Of a stretch of 64,000 bases of DNA, positions 54,116-61,358 are shown one piece after another. The stretch covers positions 524,727 to 588,726 of the forward strand of contig NZ_FSRB01000002.1 of assembly GCF_900129635.1 (NCBI RefSeq). The letters are read 5' to 3'. This DNA is from Singulisphaera sp. GP187. Lineage in GTDB: Bacteria > Planctomycetota > Planctomycetia > Isosphaerales > Isosphaeraceae. A program made the position numbers and the translations under genes. Under the pieces are notes generated by a model. That model saw only the letters and a list, made by a program, of their open reading frames with translations. It made no database searches and was not told where the DNA came from. Every line of letters starts with the position of its first letter. Position 1 is the stretch's first letter.

Positions 54116-55553
54116 GGAACGCTGACGAAACAACTTCCCGATATTACAAATTGGGTAAGATGCGGTAGTTCCATCGAGGTAGGATTGAATCTCGGACCAA
54201 GTTCACTGCGTCCTTGGTGGCTTGGCTCACTTTTCTGCCGGTTTCGTAAACCTTGTCGAGGATATCCACCACCACCGAGAGTCCCGTCCTTGTCTTGGCC
54301 TTTCTCATCAGTTCGGCCACCAGGCCGACGTTGTGGAAGATCACGCCCCGACAGACGCGAGTCAGGTGCGGGAACAGCCGATGTTCGATCGGGTTGTACT
54401 CCATCCCCAGATCGTTGACCAGGCGTTCAACGTCGGTTCGGAACAGGTGGGCTTGGCTACGGTCGGTATCGGCGCGGTTACTGCCGCCACCGTCGCAGAG
54501 CAGCATCAGCGACTTGGCTTCAGGGTAGGCCACGCGACCAAATCGCTCCCACCAATCCTTCAGACAGTGGCAGGCGAATTCGCTGGTGTCGTGACTGGTT
54601 CCGAGGTGGATGTACCCGCGATTCTGCTTCAGGTCGTAGATCCCATGGGGCAGCACTACCCCTTGGGCGAACTCGGCGTAGTCGTGGTCGAAGACCCGGA
54701 TCGTCTCACGTGTGAAGAGCTTGCCACCGCGGAAGAAATTGCCGAGCAGTTCCCGAGATTTCAGATCCATACTGAGGATCGGGTCGGCGGAATTGAGGTA
54801 CTCATGCTTGAGCCGGCTGATCGTCTCGAACTGGCTGTTGCGATCGGGATGGTTGCTCAGATGCTCCATCCTCAGGGCCTTCCGCTCGTGATAGCCATGC
54901 CGGTCAAGAAGCTGTTCTACAATATGCACACTAACTGAATCTCTATATTTTTTCATAAATTCGACGATCTCGGTCCTGGTCAGATTGGTCCAGATCAGCG
55001 ACTCTTGAGTGGGACTGCCGGCGGTCTGATTCACCAGGACCTTCTGGAAGTCTTCGTCGAGCTTGGGCTCTTGCTCGATCCGTCGCTTTCGACCCTCACC
55101 GGTCTTGCGGACCCGCGGCGTGGGTCGGTCAGGAAGTTCTTCGAGGTCACGCTGCCCCTGGCGGATGGTCTTGGGATCGATGTTCAAGACCGAGGAGATA
55201 TACTCGATCCCACCGTGGCCGAGTTTGGCCGATTCAATGGCGGCGTAACGTCGCCGATCGTTCTCGCGCAAGGATTGGCAGAAGGATCGCATCGTTTGCT
55301 CGAGGCTGTGAGGATAAGGTGACATGAAATCCCTCGCGAGTGGAGACCAGGTGCGGAACCATGGCCCCGCTATAGCACCTCCTACTTGAGCCGGCAAGGA
55401 TGCGAGGTAGGGGTGAGGGATTTCGTTGAGTTTTTCAACTGAGCGGGTGGCGTCTGATCCGGAAACATATCCATCTTCACTATTTTCTCCAGAATCTCAT
55501 GGCGAACGGAGGTCTGATGCCCTGAGATCGGGAGGTTGTTTCGTCAGCGTTCC
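54116..55553 (-). mobile_element. Complete ISAzo13-family insertion sequence
   Basis: The 1438-bp element is bounded by inverted repeats of 27 bp (54116-54142 and 55527-55553) with one mismatch; each starts GGAACGCTGACGAAACAAC. One transposase gene fills most of it (54144-55325). About 200 bases lie between the transposase start and the right end. The flanks join to a known host repeat, with at most one base (A) duplicated, which confirms the ends. Confidence 0.88.
54144..55325 (-). CDS. ISAzo13-family transposase
   Basis: DDE transposase of 393 residues. The N-terminal part is a helix-turn-helix (YAAIESAKLGHGGIEYISSV, LNIDPKTIRQGQRDLEE). The catalytic core includes LSMDLKSRELLGNFFRGG, LGTSHDTSEFACHCLKDWW, LMLLCDGGGSNR and the block EYNPIEHRLFPHLTRVCRG, which are the standard landmarks of ISAzo13 members. 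The start at 55325 has GAGGGA upstream. No stop or frameshift is visible, so it may be active. Its stop codon lies just inside the left inverted repeat. Confidence 0.9.
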   Translation of the reverse strand: MSPYPHSLEQTMRSFCQSLRENDRRRYAAIESAKLGHGGIEYISSVLNIDPKTIRQGQRDLEELPDRPTPRVRKTGEGRKRRIEQEPKLDEDFQKVLVNQTAGSPTQESLIWTNLTRTEIVEFMKKYRDSVSVHIVEQLLDRHGYHERKALRMEHLSNHPDRNSQFETISRLKHEYLNSADPILSMDLKSRELLGNFFRGGKLFTRETIRVFDHDYAEFAQGVVLPHGIYDLKQNRGYIHLGTSHDTSEFACHCLKDWWERFGRVAYPEAKSLMLLCDGGGSNRADTDRSQAHLFRTDVERLVNDLGMEYNPIEHRLFPHLTRVCRGVIFHNVGLVAELMRKAKTRTGLSVVVDILDKVYETGRKVSQATKDAVNLVRDSILPRWNYRILPNL

Positions 55554-55857
55554 ACGCCCCGGAAAATCCACATGTCCATATTCCATAGCCCTGTAAGGGC
55601 GTCCTAATCCGGGCGATCCGCCTGCGATGAGCGACCCCATTGGCGTGACCCGTTAGGCCGCCCTTTCAGGGCTCCCGATCCTCGTGACCGGGTCCCCGGG
55701 GCGTTGCCCCGGGCTCCCTTGGGCCGCCCCGTTGGGGCTGAAAACAAGAGGCTCGCGTGTTGCACCCAGGCTGGCTGGGAACGCCAAGTCGGGACGGAAC
55801 CATAACCGACTTCCTCGCTGACTCCGCTTGTGGGCAATGCAGGTGAAATTCGCTCTA
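55554..55857. repeat. Cluster of palindromic interspersed repeats
   Basis: Between the two IS elements lie three small palindromic units: the right half of the interrupted repeat (55555-55562), a unit around AGCCCTGTAAGGGCGTCC (55588-55605), and a complete long unit at about 55660-55745 (GCCGCCCTTTCAGGGC..., CCCCGGGGCGTTGCCCCGGG, GGCCGCCCCGTTGGGGCTGA). No gene is present. Such GC-rich units recur near 59.4-59.6 kb in another form. Confidence 0.65.
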
Positions 55858-56891
55858 CAGCGGTTTACCATCTGACTGAACGCGTGAATAATTCCATAAA
55901 GATGGATATGTAAGAGTGGGAAGCATAGAAAGGAACTCACTGCCATGCGTCCCTATTCCTTGGATCTTCGTGAACGTGTCGCGGCGGCCGTCGATCATAA
56001 CGAGGGCTCGATCCGCTGGATCGCTCGAGTCTTCAGGGTGAGTACTTCGTTCATCGTTCGCCTGCTCCAGCGTCGCCGCGCCACCGGGATGCTCGATCCC
56101 GAACCGCACCGGGGCGGCCCACCTCCGGCCCTCGGGCCGGACGACCTGAAACGTCTCGCCGGGCTGGTCCAAGAGCAGCCCGATGCCACGCTGGAGCAAC
56201 TCCGGCAGGAGGCGGCTTCACGTGCAGTTTAAAAACCCTGTGGTATGCCCTGGACCGTCTGAATCTGACCTTCAAGAAGAAGAGCCTGCACGCCAGCCAG
56301 CGTGACCAGCCCCCTGTGCAAAAGAAACGACGTTCGTTCCGGCGGAAGGTGCGCAAAATCGAGGCAATGAGGCTGATTTTCGTGGACGAGACAGGGATCA
56401 CCACGGCGATGACTCCGACCCACGCCCGAGCCCCGCGGGGTGAGCGGGCGGTCGGCTCGGCACCCGCCTCCTGGGCGACGATCACCTTAATCGCGGGCTT
56501 GGGGCTGGACGGGGTGCGCGCCCCACTGGCCTTCCCAGGGGCGACCGACACGGCGGTGTTTTAGAAATATGTGGAACAATCACTGGTGCCGGAACTGCAC
56601 AAGGGAGATGTGGTCATTTTCGACAACCTCAAGCCCCACCTGAGCGCAGTGGTCGTGAACTCGATCGAGAAGGCGGGGGCGCAGGTGCTGCCACTCCCAC
56701 CGTACAGTCCAGACTACACCCCGATCGAGGAGATGTTCTCGAAGGTCAAGCAGGGACTTCGTCGAGCCGGGGCGAGAACGAAAACCGAACTCTACGATGC
56801 CTTGGGGGAGGTCCTCCGGTGGGTCACGCCTCAGGATATCCTCGGCTGGTTCCAACATGCCGGGTTGTGTGCAACGCCAAGGTAAACCGCT
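55858..56891 (+). mobile_element. IS630-family element, transposase broken
   Basis: The ends CAGCGGTTTACC (55858-55869) and GGTAAACCGCTG (56880-56891) are exact inverted repeats flanked by TA on both sides, the target duplication typical of the IS630/Tc1 group. The 1034-bp element contains one transposase frame that is interrupted twice. Confidence 0.85.
55945..56885 (+). pseudogene. IS630-family transposase, frameshifted and with a premature stop
   Basis: Part one (55945-56232) is the helix-turn-helix half: MRPYSLDLRERVAAAVDHNE, IARVFRVSTSFIVRLLQRRR, LEQLRQEAA. After a frameshift between about 56215 and 56300 the second part (KKRRSFRRKVRKIEAMRLIF, VDETGITTAMTPTHARAPRG) carries the first catalytic Asp. 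A TAG at 56562-56564 stops it in a place where relatives continue. The third part (YVEQSLVPELHKGDVVIFDN, LPPYSPDYTPIEEMFSKVK) carries the second Asp and the Glu. All domains remain, so the decay is recent. Two-frame IS630 transposases made by programmed slippage exist, but the additional nonsense codon argues for a dead copy. Confidence 0.85.
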
Positions 56892-57140
56892 GTAGGAAAT
56901 CGCCGGCGATTGCGGCTTCTTACCGAATCGCTGCGCCATCTGACGCCGGGTGGTTTGGCTTCGCCGGCGCGCCATTCCACAGCGGATGGCAGGCGACGCC
57001 AGAGCTTCGATTCCGCTATGCTTTTGTCACCCTCGGCCCGTGAACGGTTTCGCGAAAAAAAAAGAGCAGCAACAGCTTCTGGTTGTGAGCAAAAGTCGAT
57101 ATAAACGTCAACGACTTGATGCCACGGTTTTCAGGCTGTC

Positions 57141-57524
57141 TTACTCATCCTCATCGGGAGATTCTTCCTCGGGAAGGTGGACCCGGATGCGGTTTCGCTC
57201 GACAGTCCAGAGCTTTCCCTCAATTGGGCTTCGGGCGAGCGCGGCAATCAGCGTATTCACCGTGGCATAGAGTTCGACAGGAATCAGGCGGCGCGGGCGC
57301 AAAACGGCGATCCCGGCGTAGTGCTTGGGAGGGAAGAGGAACGGGTTGGAGAAGTCCAGGTCGAGCGTCACCAGACAGCGGCGTTCGGCACCACAGACCT
57401 CAATCAACCGGTGATCATCCGCGCCGGATAGTCCCTGTTCCGCCACCGTGGCGACATCGTGACCGGCGTTGGTGAACAGTTGCCTGCCCCGTTCGCCCAG
57501 GTTTTCGTCGAGCTTGAGAAGCAC
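57141..57524 (-). CDS. DUF5615 PIN-like toxin
   Basis: Probable ribonuclease-type toxin of a toxin-antitoxin pair. The 127-residue protein has the compact DUF5615 pattern: LLKLDENLGERGRQLFTNAG, HDVATVAEQGLSGADDHRLI, LVTLDLDFSNPFLFPP and a final RNRIRVHLPEE. Asp residues in LDENL and LDLDF are the expected metal ligands of the PIN-like fold. The gene follows the DUF433 gene after three bases on the same strand, which is the standard order for this pair. The substrate of such toxins is not established. Confidence 0.88.
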   Translation of the reverse strand: MLLKLDENLGERGRQLFTNAGHDVATVAEQGLSGADDHRLIEVCGAERRCLVTLDLDFSNPFLFPPKHYAGIAVLRPRRLIPVELYATVNTLIAALARSPIEGKLWTVERNRIRVHLPEEESPDEDE

Positions 57525-57527
57525 CGG

Positions 57528-57764
57528 TCATCCCCCGATTTCGACGTAGTGCTCGCGCGACATCTCCGCACCGTAGGCGATACATGCCAGGATGTCGGCC
57601 ACTTCGAGACCTGGGTAATTATTGAGGATTTCAGGAATCGACTCGCCGCTCGCCAGGAAGTCGAGGATCAGGGAGACCCAGACGCGGTGCCCTCGGATGC
57701 ACGGCTTTCCGAAGCAGATGTTCGGGTCGATGCTGATCCGAGCTAAAATCTCGTTGCGATTCAT
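57528..57764 (-). CDS. DUF433 antitoxin
   Basis: A 78-residue winged-helix-like DUF433 protein: ISIDPNICFGKPCIRGHRVW, SLILDFLASGESIPEILNNY, LEVADILACIAYGAE. It would neutralise the DUF5615 toxin encoded immediately downstream and probably represses the operon. The start at 57764 gives the complete domain. The frame runs open a further 210 codons upstream as an Arg/Pro-rich shadow of the oxidoreductase gene, which I exclude. Both genes lie just beside the IS-rich region. Confidence 0.88.
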   Translation of the reverse strand: MNRNEILARISIDPNICFGKPCIRGHRVWVSLILDFLASGESIPEILNNYPGLEVADILACIAYGAEMSREHYVEIGG

Positions 57765-57796
57765 GACGCACCTTTTCCCTTCGAGATGGAGGTTGC

Positions 57797-59398
57797 TTAT
57801 CCCCCCGGGCGAGCGTAGGAAGTCACCAGGGCCCGGGCGGTGCGGACGCCGTCGACGGCGGCGCTGATGATGCCGCCGGCGTAGCCGGCGCCTTCGCCGC
57901 AGGGGTAGAGGCCGGCCACGGTCGGGCATTGCCGCGTGTTCGGGTCGCGGGGGAGGCGGACCGGTGAGCTGCCGCGCGATTCCGGGCCGGTGAGGGTGGC
58001 GTCCTTGAGGAAGAGGCCGAAGAACCGGCGGTCCATGATCGGCAGGCCCCGTTCCAGGACTTGGAGCACGATCGGCGGGAGGATCAGGCCGAGGTCCATC
58101 GGCACGGTGCCTCGGGGGTAGCTGCTCGGGACTTGGCCCTGGCTCGGGCGATCGGCCAGGAAGTCGCGGGCCCGCTGGATCGGCGCGGCGTAGGTCCGCC
58201 GGCCGGCCAGGTAGGCCAGGCGCTCGAACCGCTGCTGGAAGTGGACCCCCGCCAGCGGGTGCCGGCTCCCCGTGTCCTCGGGGGTGATCGTCACGACCAG
58301 GCCGCTGTTGGCGAACGGCGAGTCGTGCCGGCTCTCGCTCATGCCGTTGGTGCAGAAGTAGCCGGGCTCGCTCACGCTCGGCATGACGTAGCCGCCGGCG
58401 CACATGCAGAAGGTAAACAGGTCGCGGCCCCCGGCGCGGGCCACCAGGTTGTAGTCAGCCGCGCCCAGGGCCGGGTGGTCGGCCTTCGCGCCGTACCGGG
58501 CGACGTTCACCTGCCCCTGCGGCTGTTCGATCCGGACGCCGAGCTGGAACGGCTTCGCTTCCAGCGGAACGCCGCGGCGGAGCAGCATCGAGTACGTGTC
58601 GCGTGCGCTATGGCCGACGGCCAGGATCGCGGCGTCGGCCGGAAGATAGCCCGAGCTGGTCCCGAGCCCGCGGAGCCGGCCGTCGGCAATGTCGAGGTCT
58701 TCGACCCGGCATGAGAACCGGACTTCGCCCCCCAGCTCCTCGAACTTGCGCCTCAGGGTGCGGACGATGAGCGGGAGCCGGTTCGAGCCGAGGTGGGGGC
58801 GGTGCTCGTAGAGGATCGAGGGCTTGCCGTGGCAGTCGGCGAGGATTTCAAGCACCCGGCGAACGTCAGGACCGGTGCTTCGGCTGGTGAGCTTGCCGTC
58901 GCTGAACGTCCCGGCCCCCCCTTCCCCGAACAGGTAGTTGCTCTCCGGGTCGACCGGTCCGCCGGCGTCGAACTTGCGGACGTCGGCGACCCGATCCTTG
59001 ACCTCGCGCCCGCGCTCGAGAATCAGCGGCCGATAGCCGTCCAGGGCGAGCAGGTAACCTGCGAACAGCCCGGCGGGGCCCGCTCCGATAATCACGGGGC
59101 GATGGGAGAGCGGACCCGCTCCCGGCGCTGGCCAGTCGAACTGCTCGGGCGTGAACCGTTCGAGGTCGGCCGCGCGGCCGCGACTGACGACGAGCTCCGC
59201 CTCCCGGTCGGGGACCTCGACCTCGGCCGAGTAGACGAAGTGCAGGTCGTCGTGCCGCCGCGCGTCGAGGCTCTTGCGGAGGATCCGCCAGTGGGTGATC
59301 GAGTCCTGACCGAGGCCGAGCCGCTCCGAAATCTTTCCGGGCAGCGCGGCCTCGGGATCATCCAGTTCCAGGCGAACGTTAGCGATTTTTAGCGACAT
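57797..59398 (-). CDS. NAD(P)/FAD-dependent oxidoreductase (uncharacterised FAD-dependent family)
   Basis: A 533-residue flavoprotein of a widespread but uncharacterised group. An N-terminal domain of about 100 residues (MSLKIANVRLELDDPEAALP, ITHWRILRKSLDARR) precedes the FAD motif IIGAGPAGLFAGYLLA at about 108-123. Further features are GGAGTFSDGKLTSRS, DAAILAVGHSARDTY, FTFCMCAGGYVMPS, and the C-terminal FAD-binding block LYPCGEGAGYAGGIISAAVD. Substrate and partner are unknown. The start at 59398 is the first ATG of the conserved domain; the frame is open to 59500 across interspersed repeats. Neighbours give no hint on its role. Confidence 0.85.
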   Translation of the reverse strand: MSLKIANVRLELDDPEAALPGKISERLGLGQDSITHWRILRKSLDARRHDDLHFVYSAEVEVPDREAELVVSRGRAADLERFTPEQFDWPAPGAGPLSHRPVIIGAGPAGLFAGYLLALDGYRPLILERGREVKDRVADVRKFDAGGPVDPESNYLFGEGGAGTFSDGKLTSRSTGPDVRRVLEILADCHGKPSILYEHRPHLGSNRLPLIVRTLRRKFEELGGEVRFSCRVEDLDIADGRLRGLGTSSGYLPADAAILAVGHSARDTYSMLLRRGVPLEAKPFQLGVRIEQPQGQVNVARYGAKADHPALGAADYNLVARAGGRDLFTFCMCAGGYVMPSVSEPGYFCTNGMSESRHDSPFANSGLVVTITPEDTGSRHPLAGVHFQQRFERLAYLAGRRTYAAPIQRARDFLADRPSQGQVPSSYPRGTVPMDLGLILPPIVLQVLERGLPIMDRRFFGLFLKDATLTGPESRGSSPVRLPRDPNTRQCPTVAGLYPCGEGAGYAGGIISAAVDGVRTARALVTSYARPGG

Positions 59399-59599
59399 GA
59401 TTCTTTCATCTCTGTACTCGCCCGTAAAGGCGAGCGGGGAGCTGATCACTCCCTGATTTCGCAGCCCCGAAGGGGCGACCGTCAATCGCCAGGGGCGCAA
59501 GCCCCTGGGAACGAGATAAGCTTAAATGAGGATGTTTTGCAGCCCCGAAGGGGCGACCGTCTTGAGCGAGGAGAGGACGTTTCTGACTCTCGATCGCGA
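59399..59599. repeat. Short direct repeats with GCCCC-GAA-GGGGC hairpins
   Basis: A 23-base unit beginning GCAGCCCCGAAGGGGCGACC occurs at 59461-59483 and again at 59539-59561, 78 bases apart. Each forms a small hairpin. Between them lies a second palindromic unit, AGGGGCGCAAGCCCCTGG (59490-59507). The spacer separates two minus-strand genes. Confidence 0.75.
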
Positions 59600-61306
59600 T
59601 CAACCGGCCGTCGGTCCGAAGCAGATCAGGGTGATGTCGTCGGCCTGAGCGTGGCCGGCGGAGAATTCACGAATATCCTGGAGAATCGAGCGGCCGACGG
59701 CCTCGGGGCTCCCGGGTGACTCGGCCAGCCGTTTCAGGAGTCGGCGGTTATCGCGGGAGTCGTACAGCTCCTCGCGGGTGCTCCTCGCATCGGTCACGCC
59801 GTCGGAGTGAATCACGGCGACGTCACCGGGGTTGAGCGTGACCTCGGTCTCCTGATAGGGCGAGTAGTCCATGATTCCGAGCGGGAACCCGGCGATATCC
59901 TCGCCGATCTCCTCGACGGTCCCGCCGGCCCGACGGATCAGGATCGGCAGGTGCCCGGCCGAGCAGAGCGTGAGCTTCCGATTCTTGGTATCGAGGATAC
60001 TCAGGCTCAGGGTGATGAACTTCTCTTCGATCCCGGCGGCGTAGAGTAGGCTGTTCAACTCGGTGGCCGCGGTGCCGGGCGCGTCCTTGGTGAGGATGCA
60101 GAACCGGGTGTCGCCCGAGAACTTGGCCATCATCAGGGCCGCGGCGACCCCCTTGCCCGACACGTCCCCCAGCGCGATCGCCCAGCGGTCGTGGGAGAGC
60201 TTGACGAAGTCGTAATAGTCGCCGCCGACCTCGTAGGCCGGGTCATAATGGGCGAAGAACTCGAAGCCGGGGACCTTGGGGACCGACTGCGGCAGGAACC
60301 GCTTCTGGACCTGCTCGGCCAGCTTCAGGTCGCGCTCCATCCGCTCGCGTTCCAGCAGGGTCTCGTGCATGGCCGCGTTCTGGACGGCGATCGCGGCCTG
60401 GCTGGCGACCGCCGCCAGGACGTCGAGGTCTTCTTGGAGGAACTGCTTGCGGTCGCTGGTGTCGAGCTGAATGATGCCGAGCGCCTGGTTGTCGGGGGTC
60501 AGGAGGGGCACGCACATGACCGAGCGAATCTTGAGGTCGGCGATCGAGGCGCTCGTGGGCAAGTTCTTGTCGTTGCCGGCGTCCTGGCTGAGCACCGCCT
60601 TCTTCTGGCCGAGCACGTGGTTGACGATCGACCGGCTGATGCTCATCGGGATTTCGTCTTCCGGAATCGTCGCGAACGCCGACGAGGACCGGCGATTGGG
60701 CCGATACTTGAACGCCTTGCGGACCAGCCGCTTGGTGTTCGGGTCGAGCAGGATCAGGAAGAGCCGCTCGGCCTGGGGGAAGAGCTCCATCAACGAGTCG
60801 AGGATTTTGGGAGCGACGGTATCGATCCGCAACTCGGTCGACAGGTTGCGGGTGATCTCGAGAATCGCCTTGAGCTTGACCTCGGGCCGGACTGCGCTGG
60901 CCAGGGCACTCGAACGCGAGGCGTCGAGCGTGTGAATGTTCGGGTCGTCGATCTCCTCCTCGGTCACGACCATGACGTCGCCCACTTCGCGCGGGCCGGT
61001 CTCTTTGGGCGGGAAGGTGTAGTAGAGGAATTCGACGTCGCAGATGTTGATGCGATCGCCCGGCTGAAGCGGATGGTCCTTGCCGGGCTCGACCCTGGAG
61101 TTGTTGACCTTGGTCAGGTTCCGGGAGTGGAGGTCGGCCAGGAAGAACTTGTCGCCCACGCGGCGGACCTCGGCGTGCCGTCGGCTCACTCCGTTGGGGT
61201 CGAGAACGATGTGACACTCGGGCGAGCGACCGATCACGGTCACATCCGCCTTCAGCTCGATGATTTGCCCGGCGGGATGACCGGTGACCCGTTTCAGGAT
61301 CGCCAT
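59600..61306 (-). CDS. FHA-GAF-SpoIIE (PP2C-type) Ser/Thr phosphatase
   Basis: Signalling protein of 568 residues with three modules. FHA at about 1-100 binds phosphothreonine (VTVIGRSPECHIVLDPNGVS, RRHAEVRR, VNNSRVEPG). GAF at about 155-320 may sense a small ligand (DTVAPKILDSLMELFPQAER; SVMCVPLLTPDNQALGIIQL). The SpoIIE/RsbU-type phosphatase at about 345-560 has VGGDYYDFV, IALGDVSGKGVAAALMMAK, and the metal Asp residues in HSDGVTDAR and QADDITLI. ATG 61306 has GGAG upstream; the longer frame to 61345 overlaps no conserved part. The kinase gene ends 52 bases upstream on the same strand, so kinase and phosphatase are probably made together and the FHA module may dock onto the kinase. Confidence 0.92.
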   Translation of the reverse strand: MAILKRVTGHPAGQIIELKADVTVIGRSPECHIVLDPNGVSRRHAEVRRVGDKFFLADLHSRNLTKVNNSRVEPGKDHPLQPGDRINICDVEFLYYTFPPKETGPREVGDVMVVTEEEIDDPNIHTLDASRSSALASAVRPEVKLKAILEITRNLSTELRIDTVAPKILDSLMELFPQAERLFLILLDPNTKRLVRKAFKYRPNRRSSSAFATIPEDEIPMSISRSIVNHVLGQKKAVLSQDAGNDKNLPTSASIADLKIRSVMCVPLLTPDNQALGIIQLDTSDRKQFLQEDLDVLAAVASQAAIAVQNAAMHETLLERERMERDLKLAEQVQKRFLPQSVPKVPGFEFFAHYDPAYEVGGDYYDFVKLSHDRWAIALGDVSGKGVAAALMMAKFSGDTRFCILTKDAPGTAATELNSLLYAAGIEEKFITLSLSILDTKNRKLTLCSAGHLPILIRRAGGTVEEIGEDIAGFPLGIMDYSPYQETEVTLNPGDVAVIHSDGVTDARSTREELYDSRDNRRLLKRLAESPGSPEAVGRSILQDIREFSAGHAQADDITLICFGPTAG

Positions 61307-61358
61307 ACGAAGAACTCCGTTGACGGGACGGACCGCGGGACTCACTCAAGAGCGGGTT

